Position numbers and translations under genes: made by a program. DNA of 22,959 nt from an uncultured Collinsella sp. (GTDB lineage: Bacteria > Actinomycetota > Coriobacteriia > Coriobacteriales > Coriobacteriaceae), in the NCBI GenBank assembly GCA_902489965.1, contig CABUCA010000033.1:1-22959 (forward strand). The letters are read 5' to 3'. Numbering within the stretch: the first letter of the stretch is position 1; every line of letters begins with the position of its first letter. This document shows, piece by piece, positions 7,033-13,873 of this stretch. The notes under the pieces are model-generated. The model saw only the letters and a list, made by a program, of their open reading frames with translations. It made no database searches and had not been told where the DNA came from.

Positions 7033-7683
7033 CTAGCGCACGGTCTTGATTGCCGCCGCCAGGTCGAACAACGTATCGAGCACGGCCTCGCAGCCATCCA
7101 CCACGTCCTGCGGCAGCGGCACAATATCGGGAACGGCAAAGACGTGGCAGCCAGCCGTGATGCCCGAGACGCAACCATTGCGCGAATCCTCGACCACGGC
7201 GCACTCCTCGGGGGCAAAGCCCGCACGCTCGCAGGCGAGCAGATACATCTCGGGGTCGGGCTTGCCGTGCACGACGTCCTCGCCACACGTTACCGTTTCA
7301 AACTTGTCAAAAAGACCGACCATCTTAAGGTTGCGCTCGGCCGTAACGAGGCGCGACGACGTCGCTAGGCCCACGTGATAGCCCGCAGCTAGCAGCTCGT
7401 CTAGGCACTCGGCGGCGCCGGCCTTAAGTTCCAGTTCGGTCTTGACCATCTCGTCGCGAATCTCCTTGTGGCGACGATAGATCGCCTCGGTGGTTTCGTG
7501 GCTGCCATAATGCTTATCGAGGATGTCCATAACATCGGGCAGCGTGCGGCCGATAAACTGATGGATCAGCGCTTCATCAATCGCGAGCCCCAGCTCAGCG
7601 GCGCCTGCCTTCCAGGCCTTAATCCCCAAACGCTCGGTATCGACCAGCGTTCCATCCATGTCAAAAATAACAGCCTTGATCAT
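7033..7683 (-). CDS. HAD superfamily hydrolase, beta-phosphoglucomutase-like
   Basis: The protein has 216 residues. The start at 7683 follows a GGGGGA box, and the protein opens at once with the catalytic motif FDMDGTLVD (nucleophile Asp8, acid/base Asp10). The four-helix cap domain follows. Motif II appears in GLATSSR, and motifs III/IV in GKPDPEMYL and VVEDSRNG. This layout is that of the beta-phosphoglucomutase/phosphatase subfamily (subclass IA cap). The substrate is a sugar phosphate or similar small phosphate and cannot be specified. It is divergent from larE across a 173-bp gap and may be regulated by the GTATATA palindrome there. Confidence 0.88.
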   Translation of the reverse strand: MIKAVIFDMDGTLVDTERLGIKAWKAGAAELGLAIDEALIHQFIGRTLPDVMDILDKHYGSHETTEAIYRRHKEIRDEMVKTELELKAGAAECLDELLAAGYHVGLATSSRLVTAERNLKMVGLFDKFETVTCGEDVVHGKPDPEMYLLACERAGFAPEECAVVEDSRNGCVSGITAGCHVFAVPDIVPLPQDVVDGCEAVLDTLFDLAAAIKTVR

Positions 7684-7743
7684 ATCGGTCCCCCATCGAC
7701 TCTCGCTGTCGCGTTGCTGCAACTCTACCGCATTTGGCAACTT

Positions 7744-7760
7744 GTATATAACGTATATAC
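7744..7760. promoter_or_regulatory. GTATATA-ACG-TATATAC palindrome between the HAD gene and larE
   Basis: A perfect 7-bp inverted repeat with a 3-base centre lies in the divergent promoter gap, 61 bases upstream of the HAD start and 97 bases upstream of larE. The AT-rich sequence also offers -10-like TATATA on both strands. It could be an operator, a promoter, or both. Confidence 0.45.
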
Positions 7761-7856
7761 CATATTGCACTTTCGTTACACAGATAGAAGTCTTATGGCA
7801 AGTAACGCATTAGGATTATAGTTTTCGATCGAGTACTCAACGATAAGGAACGTTTC

Positions 7857-8735
7857 ATGATTTTAGACACCACGGCACCCGCAGAGGAGCTTCAAGACAA
7901 GCTATCGGCGCTCGAGCAGCTGCTTTTGGCATACGGGCGCGTGGCTATCGGGTTTTCCGGCGGCGTTGACAGCAGCTTTTTGGCCGCCGTATGCGCCCGC
8001 GTCATGCCTACCAATACTCTTCTCGTCCATCTCACCACGCCGCTCATCGGCACGCCCGAGCAGGCTTCGTTTGAGCAGTCCGTTGATGGGCAGGCCAATG
8101 AGGGGCCGCATTTTAAGCTCCCCGTGCTCAATCTTTCGGTGGATCAGCTGCAGCTCCCCCAAGTAGCCTGCAACGATGCTAATCGCTGCTACCACTGCAA
8201 GCACGCCGGCTTTACCGCCATCGTCAACCACGCCAAGTCGCTCGGCTTTCCCACCGTCATCGATGGCAGCAATGCAAGCGATCGCGGTGACTACCGCCCC
8301 GGCATGCGTGCGGCAGAAGAGCTCGGCGTACGCTCACCCCTTATGGAGGTCGGCTTTACCAAGGACGAAGAGCGCGAGCTGCTGCGCGCATGGGGCTATC
8401 CCGTTTGGAACCTGCCGGCGGGAGCATGTCTTGCCACCCGCGTCCCCACGGGCGAGGAGCTTACGCGCGAGAAGGTCGATTTAATCCGCGCCTGCGAGGA
8501 TTACCTGCACAATCTTGATCTGGCACAGGTACGCGCGCGCTTGATCGGCGGCTGCATGCATATCGAGGCCGCACCCGCAGATGTCGCCAAGATTGCTGCC
8601 CTCGGTGGCAACGCCGTCGATGCCGAGGGCAAAACCCCGCTGCCCGCCGTTATCGAGTCCGCGCTGCGCGAGCTGGGCTGCGACCATATCTCCCCCGAGG
8701 TCACCCCCTACATCCACGGCAACATGAACCTTTAG
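7857..8735 (+). CDS. larE: ATP-dependent sacrificial sulfur transferase LarE
   Basis: LarE activates carboxylates of pyridinium-biscarboxylate mononucleotide with ATP and adds sulfur, a step in making the nickel-pincer nucleotide of lactate racemase and relatives. The protein has 292 residues, as usual. The PP-loop SGGVDSSF is at 34-41. Two Cys lie in RCYHCK (111, 114). A third, Cys191 in PAGACLATRVP, aligns with the sacrificial Cys of the Lactobacillus plantarum enzyme. The CxxC plus this Cys also fits the three-Cys, iron-sulfur type of LarE. The start has an AAGGAA box. LarB, LarC and LarA are not in the window, so their presence elsewhere must be assumed. Confidence 0.88.
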   Translation: MILDTTAPAEELQDKLSALEQLLLAYGRVAIGFSGGVDSSFLAAVCARVMPTNTLLVHLTTPLIGTPEQASFEQSVDGQANEGPHFKLPVLNLSVDQLQLPQVACNDANRCYHCKHAGFTAIVNHAKSLGFPTVIDGSNASDRGDYRPGMRAAEELGVRSPLMEVGFTKDEERELLRAWGYPVWNLPAGACLATRVPTGEELTREKVDLIRACEDYLHNLDLAQVRARLIGGCMHIEAAPADVAKIAALGGNAVDAEGKTPLPAVIESALRELGCDHISPEVTPYIHGNMNL

Positions 8736-8736
8736 A

Positions 8737-8761
8737 TTACGCCGTTTTACAAACGGCGTAA
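8737..8761 (+). terminator. Hairpin just after larE
   Basis: TTACGCCGTTT-TAC-AAACGGCGTAA is an 11-bp stem with a 3-base loop, one base after the larE stop codon. There is no T-run after it, so termination may be weak or it may protect the 3' end. Confidence 0.55.
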
Positions 8762-8819
8762 CTGCTCGGCGCTGCGCGGGCTCCGGGCACATATGCTCAA
8801 CCTGGACTACGTTAACTGA

Positions 8820-8926
8820 CCTGTCAATAAGGGACAGGTTTGTTTTGGCAGGTTTTATCTTGGGAAAATATCGCGAGGCAGTCGCCCCTCTAGCACCCAT
8901 CAAACTTCGAGAGACGATAGAGGGGC
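8820..8926 (+). repeat. Dispersed hairpin repeat, copy 3, with its second hairpin
   Basis: CCTGTCAATAAGGGACAGG followed by TTTGTTTTGGCAGG and TTTTATCTTGGGAAA (8820-8867) is a diverged copy of the repeat; CCTGTC can pair either with GGCAGG or with the loop's GACAGG. A second hairpin GCCCCTCTA (8884-8892)/TAGAGGGGC (8918-8926) follows, matching the two-hairpin layout of the other copies. Confidence 0.65.
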
Positions 8927-8939
8927 AATTCGGCTGCAT

Positions 8940-9067
8940 CTACTTCTTCCGATAGCAGCGGTTGCGCCTCGTCGATGAACCCATTACTTCGATGAGCCCT
9001 TTATCCGTCATTTTTGGCAGATGGTAGCTGACGGACGAATTTTGGCATTCCGTCTCTCTAAAACAAG
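8940..9067 (-). pseudogene. Remnant of a winged-helix DNA-binding domain
   Basis: The minus strand from about 9067 down to the TAG at 8942-8940 reads CFRETECQNSSVSYHLPKMT, then DKGLIEVMGSSTRRNRCYRKK, then stop. This has the recognition helix (SSVSYHL), the linker (KMTDKGLIE) and the basic wing of a winged-helix domain like those at the C-terminus of MarR-like regulators and of some Fic or AlbA_2-type proteins. No start codon or N-terminal part is present. The frame is closed upstream by a TAA inside the big palindrome. It is therefore a decayed 3' end of a larger gene. The parent family cannot be decided. Confidence 0.55.
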
Positions 9068-9117
9068 GCGCTTATCTCTCTAACTTTAGAGAGATAAGCG
9101 CCTTGTTTTAGAGAGAC
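9052..9117. repeat. Perfect 32-bp inverted repeat (palindrome) with TCTCTCTAA motifs
   Basis: Arm 9052-9083 (starts GTCTCTCTAAAACAAGGCGC) is exactly complementary to 9086-9117, leaving only CT at the centre. Each arm holds two TCTCTCTAA motifs, one near each end. It is far longer than needed for a terminator and has no T-run. Confidence 0.9.
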
Positions 9118-9118
9118 A

Positions 9119-9223
9119 TTAAGAGAGATGTATCGAATTCGCTGCTAGATTGCCTAATGCTATCTCTCTAACCAACCTTCTCTTTAGAGAGACATTTAGA
9201 GAGATGAGCGCGACCTCTCTAAT
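9119..9223. repeat. Cluster of TTAGAGAGA / TCTCTCTAA motifs
   Basis: Beyond the palindrome, TCTCTCTAA occurs at 9163-9171 and TTAGAGAGA at 9184-9192 and 9196-9204. Near copies lie at 9119-9128 (TTAAGAGAGA) and 9215-9222 (CTCTCTAA). Counting the four in the palindrome, there are seven exact copies in about 150 bases, in both orientations. The spacing is irregular, unlike CRISPR. It looks like a multi-site operator or the sub-terminal repeats of a mobile element. Confidence 0.75.
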
Positions 9224-9295
9224 CAAGGGCTCCACTCTTTAAGGTGCACACTTCCTAACCGTGCCCTAAGTTGCGGTGAAATAACTCACGATTAG

Positions 9296-9335
9296 CCTGC
9301 CAAAAAGGGATAGGTTTATTTTGGCAGGTTTTATC
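9296..9335 (+). repeat. Dispersed hairpin repeat, copy 4 (GGGATAGG loop)
   Basis: CCTGCCAAAA (9296-9305) pairs with TTTTGGCAGG (9319-9328); the loop is AGGGATAGGTTTA. The tail TTTTATCTGGGGAAACGC matches inverted copy 2 over its full length. The operon terminator hairpin follows 16 bases later. Confidence 0.8.
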
Positions 9336-9351
9336 TGGGGAAACGCAAACA

Positions 9352-9386
9352 GGGCCGCGACACCTATATGGCGTCGCGGCCCTTTT
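9352..9386. terminator. Terminator at the end of the sugar operon
   Basis: GGGCCGCGAC (9352-9361) pairs with GTCGCGGCCC (9373-9382), a 10-bp GC-rich stem. TTTT follows on the plus strand. The leftward operon ends at 9426, so the hairpin probably serves that operon and also blocks rightward transcription. Confidence 0.65.
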
Positions 9387-9425
9387 CCTTGGAGAAGGAT
9401 CGATTGATTGAACGGGATGACCGTT

Positions 9426-9878
9426 CTAGTCTTCGAGTCCGCTATTGATGAGCTCCGCAATCTCAACGGGATCGGTGCTCGCGCGCACCTTGTCGCGGAA
9501 GCCGGCGTCCATCAGCATTACGGCAGCCTTGGAGAGCAGGCGCAGATGCGTGGTTCCAGCCTCGCCGGCAGGCACGTACAGCGCGAGCGCAACATCGACG
9601 GGCACCCCATCGAAGCTCGGCCATTCAACGGGCTCGGTCAGTTTAAGCACGGCAACGCCCGGCGTGTGGATCGCGTCGCTTTTGGCATGCGGAACGGCAA
9701 AACCGGCGACAAGGCCGGTCTCGGCCTCGTTCTCGCGAGCAATGAAGGCGGCCTCTACGGCAGATGCGTCATCGGCAAAGCCGAGCTCGATGGCCTGCTC
9801 GGACAAATAATGTAGGGCGTCCTCGCGCGAGGCGGCGGTATACCCGATTGTCACTTGGTTGGCAGATACAAATCCCAT
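9426..9878 (-). CDS. PTS system fructose-family EIIA component
   Basis: This 150-residue cytoplasmic protein takes phosphate from HPr and hands it to the IIB domain of the PTS transporter encoded six genes' worth upstream in the same operon. The phosphorylated His is His64 in GLVAGFAVPHAKS, the signature of the fructose/mannitol EIIA family. The start ATG follows AAGGAAGG and lies 11 bases after the transketolase C-terminal subunit stop. Separation of IIA from IIBC by the metabolic genes suggests all are expressed together. It is the last gene before the terminator. Confidence 0.92.
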   Translation of the reverse strand: MGFVSANQVTIGYTAASREDALHYLSEQAIELGFADDASAVEAAFIARENEAETGLVAGFAVPHAKSDAIHTPGVAVLKLTEPVEWPSFDGVPVDVALALYVPAGEAGTTHLRLLSKAAVMLMDAGFRDKVRASTDPVEIAELINSGLED

Positions 9879-9889
9879 GGAAACCTTCC

Positions 9890-10828
9890 TTACAACACGG
9901 ACCTGACCGCAGCTTCGATGCCGTCGGCGTCCAAACCGTACTTGTGCAGCAAATCGACCGCAGGGCCGGACTCGCCATACACATCGCGCACGCCGACGCG
10001 ACGCATCGGCACCGGATGCTGCTCCGCGAGCACCGAGGCCACGGCCTCGCCAAGACCACCGATAATCGAATGCTCCTCGGCAGTGACCACACGACCGGTC
10101 TTCTTGGCGCTGGCAACCACCAGGCGCTCATCAAGCGGCTTGATCGTGTGCATATTGATGACCTCGGCATCGATACCATCGGCAGCGAGCGCCTCGGCAG
10201 CCTCAAGCGCCTCGGCGACCATAAGGCCACAAGCGATGATGGTCACATCGGACCCCTCGCGCACGACCACGCCGCGACCAATCTTGAACTCATAGTCCTC
10301 GTGATCGTTAATGACCGGCGTTGCCAGGCGTCCGAAGCGCATGTAGACCGGTCCCTCAAACTCATAGGCGGCGCGCACGCAAGCGCGAGCCTCGATGTCA
10401 TCGGCGGGAACGATTACCGTCATACCCGGGATCGTGCGCATGAGCGCGATGTCCTCGCAGCACTGATGCGTGGCGCCGTCTTCACCGACCGAGATACCCG
10501 CATGCGTGGCACCGATTTTGACGTTAAGGTGCGGATAGCCAATGGAATTACGCACTTGTTCGTACGCGCGGCCGGCGGCGAACATGGCAAAGGTGCTCGC
10601 AAAGGCGACGTGGCCCGTGGTCGCAATGCCGGCGGCGAGCCCCATCAAGTTGCTCTCGGCAATGCCGGCATCGTAGAAGCGCTCAGGGTGCGCAGCCTTA
10701 AACTTACCCGTCTGCGTAGCGGCAGCCAGGTCGGCATCGAGCACTACAAAGTCATCGTGCTCATTGCCCAGCTCGACGAGCGCCTCGCCGTAGCTTACGC
10801 GCGTGGCGACTTTTTTGACCTCTGCCAT
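9890..10828 (-). CDS. Transketolase, C-terminal subunit
   Basis: This protein of 312 residues holds the pyrimidine-binding and C-terminal domains of transketolase. Recognisable parts are VSYGEALVEL, DADLAAATQT, GIAESNLMGLAAGIA, FAMFAAGRAYEQVRNS and GEDGATHQCCEDIALMR. Together with the upstream N-terminal half it forms a complete ThDP enzyme that moves two-carbon units between ketose and aldose phosphates. Its ATG overlaps the stop of the N-terminal subunit gene (TAATG), so the two halves are translationally coupled, as expected for a fixed-ratio complex. Split transketolases are common in anaerobes and archaea. Confidence 0.92.
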   Translation of the reverse strand: MAEVKKVATRVSYGEALVELGNEHDDFVVLDADLAAATQTGKFKAAHPERFYDAGIAESNLMGLAAGIATTGHVAFASTFAMFAAGRAYEQVRNSIGYPHLNVKIGATHAGISVGEDGATHQCCEDIALMRTIPGMTVIVPADDIEARACVRAAYEFEGPVYMRFGRLATPVINDHEDYEFKIGRGVVVREGSDVTIIACGLMVAEALEAAEALAADGIDAEVINMHTIKPLDERLVVASAKKTGRVVTAEEHSIIGGLGEAVASVLAEQHPVPMRRVGVRDVYGESGPAVDLLHKYGLDADGIEAAVRSVL

Positions 10829-11658
10829 TAGAGCTCCTCTCCTGCTGCCGCAAGCTCGGCCATGGCCTGCTCAAACTGTTCATCGTTGGGCGCCTTGCCA
10901 TGCCAGCCAACCTGGTTCTCCATAAAGGAGACGCCTTTGCCCTTCACCGTCTCGGCGATGATAGCGACGGGCACGCCGGTCACCTCACGAGCCTCGGCGA
11001 AAGCCGCCTCAATCTGTGTCATGTCGTTGCCATCGGCTAGCTCGATCACATGCCACTTAAAGGCGCGGAACTTGTCAGCGAGCGGCATGGCCGAGTTGAC
11101 CTCATCGATCGTGCCGTCAATCTGCAAGCCGTTGTGGTCGACGACGGCAACAAGATTGTCGAGCGCATGGTTGCCGGCAAACATGGCCGCCTCCCACACC
11201 TGGCCCTCCTCGCACTCGCCGTCGCCCAGCAACGTGTAGACGCGGTAGCTGTCACCCCAGTGCTTTGCGGCGAGTGCCATTCCAACCGCGGCGGAGATAC
11301 CCTGACCGAGCGATCCGGTGGACATATCGATGCCCGGGGTGTCGTTCATGTTGGGATGGCCCTGCAGTCGGCTGCCAATATGGCGGAGCGTCTCGAGCTC
11401 TTCGACGGGAAAATAGCCGCGATTTGCCAACACCGAATACAGGCCCGGCGCCGCGTGACCCTTGGAGAGCACAAAGCGATCGCGATCGGCCTTGTGAGGG
11501 TCAGCAGGATCGATATTCATTTCCTCAAAGTACAGATACGTCATGATGTCGGCAGCACCGAGCGATCCACCCGGATGTCCCGACTTGGCCGCGTGAACCG
11601 CAGTCACGACACCCTTCCTGACCTCATTGGCGACCTTTGCCAGCTCCTGGTTGGTCAT
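10828..11658 (-). CDS. Transketolase, N-terminal (thiamine diphosphate-binding) subunit
   Basis: The protein has 276 residues. SGHPGG is at 26-31 and SKGHAAPGLY near 65. STGSLGQGIS precedes the ThDP/metal motif GDGECEEGQVWEA (145-157), which ends with the Asn in VVDHNGLQID. These are the hallmarks of the PP domain of transketolase. The start at 11658 follows AGAGGAATTCGT; the longer frame upstream lacks a binding site. It pairs with the next gene through TAATG coupling. The operon copy may be dedicated to the imported sugar and need not be the only transketolase in the genome. Confidence 0.93.
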   Translation of the reverse strand: MTNQELAKVANEVRKGVVTAVHAAKSGHPGGSLGAADIMTYLYFEEMNIDPADPHKADRDRFVLSKGHAAPGLYSVLANRGYFPVEELETLRHIGSRLQGHPNMNDTPGIDMSTGSLGQGISAAVGMALAAKHWGDSYRVYTLLGDGECEEGQVWEAAMFAGNHALDNLVAVVDHNGLQIDGTIDEVNSAMPLADKFRAFKWHVIELADGNDMTQIEAAFAEAREVTGVPVAIIAETVKGKGVSFMENQVGWHGKAPNDEQFEQAMAELAAAGEEL

Positions 11659-11721
11659 ACGAATTCCTCTCTTGAGAACAACCCCGGCACCGGATGACGC
11701 GATGCCGGGGCAATCCACTCG

Positions 11722-12405
11722 TTAAGCCTGAGCGACGACCTTCTGCCAATCAGCCTCAAAAGAGGCAAGGCCCTGGTCGGTCAGCGGGTGATGCAAGCAT
11801 TTCTTAAGAGCGGCCATGGGAACGGTCGCAATGTCGGCACCAAGCAGCGCCGCCTGGGTCACATGGTTGGGCGTGCGGACCGAAGCGGTGATGATCTCAA
11901 CGGTGTCGTCGACGTTCTTGCCGGTCCAGTCATAGTTCTTGATGCAAGTCACAACATTGTCGAGCTGCGAGATACCGTCCTCGGCGATGTCATCGAAGCG
12001 CCCCACAAACGGGCTGATGTAGCGAGCGCCGGCGTTGGCGGCCATCAAGGCCTGGGTCGGCGAGAAAACAAGCGTCATGTTGACGCGCACACCTGCGTCG
12101 GCCAGGGCGCGGCAGGCGGCAAGGCCGGCCTCGCACACGGGAAGCTTAACCACGATGTTGGGAGCGAGGGCGGCAAGACGCTTGCCCTCCTCGATCATGC
12201 CCTCGGCAGTAGTCGCGGTGGACTCGGCAGACACGGGCAGACCCTCGCAGAGCTCGGCAATCTTGAGCATATGGGGCTCAAAGTCGGCAAGCTTGCCGCC
12301 GGTCTTGGCGTACAGGGACGGGTTGGTGGTAACACCGGCCAGGCAGCCCCAGCTCTTGGCCTCGGCAATCTCGTCCAGATTGGCGGTATCGATAAAGAAC
12401 TTCAT
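11722..12405 (-). CDS. tal: Transaldolase (small MipB/TalC-type subfamily)
   Basis: The protein has 227 residues, the size of the short transaldolase / fructose-6-phosphate aldolase group. It starts MKFFIDTANLDEI, and the Schiff-base Lys87 lies in NIVVKLPV. Two positions separate transaldolase from fructose-6-phosphate aldolase (FSA). Where FSA has Gln (AQVxATTAEGM), this protein has Glu (AESTATTAEGM). Where FSA has the active-site Tyr (APYV), it has Phe (SPFVGRFDD). Both choices are those of true transaldolase, so transfer of dihydroxyacetone units between sugar phosphates is expected, not free dihydroxyacetone release. The start at 12405 follows GAAGGGG. It fits with the transketolase genes downstream. 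Confidence 0.9.
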   Translation of the reverse strand: MKFFIDTANLDEIAEAKSWGCLAGVTTNPSLYAKTGGKLADFEPHMLKIAELCEGLPVSAESTATTAEGMIEEGKRLAALAPNIVVKLPVCEAGLAACRALADAGVRVNMTLVFSPTQALMAANAGARYISPFVGRFDDIAEDGISQLDNVVTCIKNYDWTGKNVDDTVEIITASVRTPNHVTQAALLGADIATVPMAALKKCLHHPLTDQGLASFEADWQKVVAQA

Positions 12406-12441
12406 GGTGAACCCCTTCAAAGGAAGCTAAAACTCAAAAGA

Positions 12442-12472
12442 ATGGGACAAAGGGACTGCCCCTTTGTCCCAT
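12442..12472. repeat. Intercistronic hairpin with GGGACAAAGGG arms
   Basis: ATGGGACAAAGGG (12442-12454) pairs perfectly with 12460-12472 around the loop ACTGC, a 13-bp stem between the GatZ-like gene and transaldolase. There is no T-run. It could trim or stabilise operon mRNA, or be one of the GGGACA-type dispersed elements. Confidence 0.75.
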
Positions 12473-12529
12473 GTGCCGGGCCTGCAGCTGGGACATGCCC
12501 CAGGCCCGGCGTCGCGTAGGAAAAGCTAC

Positions 12530-13804
12530 TTACTCGGCAAGAGCGGCCTCGATGCGGGTCGTGACGCCCTTGAGGTTAAGACCGACGACGTACTGCTTGA
12601 TCGGGCGCTTGATGTGCTCGATCACAAAGCGCTTGCCGTCGATGTCCTGGGCAGCGAGGTTGCGATAGAGCTTCTCGACCTGCTCCTTGACCTCGGGATC
12701 GTTGAACGCATAGTGGCCGGAGACATCCAGGATCTTCAGGCTGAGCTCATCGTCGGCAAGGATGTCATCGACCTGCAGGTTGACGTCGTCGCCAGTCATC
12801 CACTTGCGCCAGCGCTCGGTCTTGATAGCCTTGACCAGCAGCGTGTGATACAGGTCGGAGGGGTCATCGCACAGACCGTTGTCGACCAGGATCTGCTCGG
12901 TGGCGCAGAGCTTGAGGTAGGCGCGGGTCTCCTCGGTGCCATACTGCGGAGCGACGTTGGAGGCGGTCACGTGTGCCGGGATGTGCTCGAGCAGCGTCGC
13001 GTCGTCCAGATAGTCGGCGTTGTGCTCCTTCAGGCCCACGCCATAGCGCTTGGCCATATCGGCAAGCTCGCGGGCGTTCTTGAAGTTGTAGTGACCGACC
13101 TGCTCCGTCCAGCGGGTAAGGGTGCCGGTCTGGCCGACGATAAAGGTGGGCATGGGGCAGCCGCGCTTCTCGAGCTCGGGCTGCAGCTGAGAAATGAACT
13201 CCTCGTACTTATCGGTAGAGGTCAAGCCGCCATTGGTCTCCTCGGTACCGACCTCATAGGCGACCTCGGGCAGGTTATGCTCGCGACGGTACTGCTCAAG
13301 GTAGTCGATAAGATCGATCGTGCGGCGAAGCACCACGTCGAGCGGAATAACCTTGCCGATCTGATAGGGATCCTTGGTGGGGTCGACCATCAGCAGGTCA
13401 AAGCCTGCCTCCATGTCGGCGACGAAGGACTTGCGGGCGAGCTCCATGGCCTCGTCCTCGGGCAGGTGGGCGTTACGCTCCTCGTCGCGCTGCCACGGAC
13501 CGCCGTGATCTCGGCACAGGTAGTACGGACCGGTGTAACCCACCTCGTCGGCGACCTTCTTGATGTCGGCGGCAAAGCGCGTCTGGTCCCAACCGTTGAC
13601 GTAGCCGGCGCCCATCTCGTCCATATCGACCTGGTTGCGGCTGGCGATAAACATGGGCGGGAAATCCTCGTCCTTGGCAAGCTCGAACACGGCCTGAATC
13701 AGGTTGGGGCTCATGGGGCCAATGCCGACCATGGTTGCGTGATCGCCGCTATCCTGCAGTTTGAGCATGCCCTGAACGGCCTGGCGGATGGTGAGGTTGG
13801 ACAT
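12530..13804 (-). CDS. GatZ/KbaZ-family protein (probable ketose-phosphate epimerase)
   Basis: The protein has 424 residues, close to the ~420 of E. coli GatZ and KbaZ, and belongs to the same TIM-barrel family (tagatose-bisphosphate aldolase 'non-catalytic subunit'). Conserved-looking stretches are ASRNQVD at 54-60, CRDHGGPWQ (97-105; GGDHLGPNCW in GatZ) and YEVGTEE (183-189; VIGTEVP in GatZ). No GatY/KbaY class II aldolase is encoded nearby, so a role as accessory subunit is doubtful. Stand-alone members have been described as tagatose-6-phosphate/fructose-6-phosphate 4-epimerases. By context it probably epimerises the sugar phosphate delivered by the PTS before transaldolase and transketolase act. 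The start follows AAGGAGAACAAAA. Family assignment is fairly sure; the reaction is inference. Confidence 0.82.
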   Translation of the reverse strand: MSNLTIRQAVQGMLKLQDSGDHATMVGIGPMSPNLIQAVFELAKDEDFPPMFIASRNQVDMDEMGAGYVNGWDQTRFAADIKKVADEVGYTGPYYLCRDHGGPWQRDEERNAHLPEDEAMELARKSFVADMEAGFDLLMVDPTKDPYQIGKVIPLDVVLRRTIDLIDYLEQYRREHNLPEVAYEVGTEETNGGLTSTDKYEEFISQLQPELEKRGCPMPTFIVGQTGTLTRWTEQVGHYNFKNARELADMAKRYGVGLKEHNADYLDDATLLEHIPAHVTASNVAPQYGTEETRAYLKLCATEQILVDNGLCDDPSDLYHTLLVKAIKTERWRKWMTGDDVNLQVDDILADDELSLKILDVSGHYAFNDPEVKEQVEKLYRNLAAQDIDGKRFVIEHIKRPIKQYVVGLNLKGVTTRIEAALAE

Positions 13805-13845
13805 TTTGTTCTCCTTCTCCAGAGGATTTTTGACAAAAGTTCCCT

Positions 13846-13864
13846 GGGACCCAGATGTGGGCCC
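13846..13864 (-). promoter_or_regulatory. Small bulged hairpin in the leader of the GatZ-like gene
   Basis: GGGACCCA (13846-13853) and TGGGCCC (13858-13864) pair as a 7-bp stem with one bulged base and a 4-base loop, 42 bases upstream of the start. It lies downstream in the transcript of the competing stems at 13874-13934. Confidence 0.35.
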
Positions 13865-13873
13865 TATCAGTAC

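Noticed and set aside
9052..9223. TTAGAGAGA repeats as a CRISPR array
   Set aside because: The repeats are 9 bases long, in both orientations and irregularly spaced, with no cas genes.
11722..12405. Fructose-6-phosphate aldolase (FSA)
   Set aside because: The two diagnostic positions carry Glu and Phe, as in transaldolase.
12530..13804. Galactitol/tagatose GatYZ aldolase complex
   Set aside because: No GatY/KbaY class II aldolase, tagatose-6-phosphate kinase or galactitol PTS is present in the operon.
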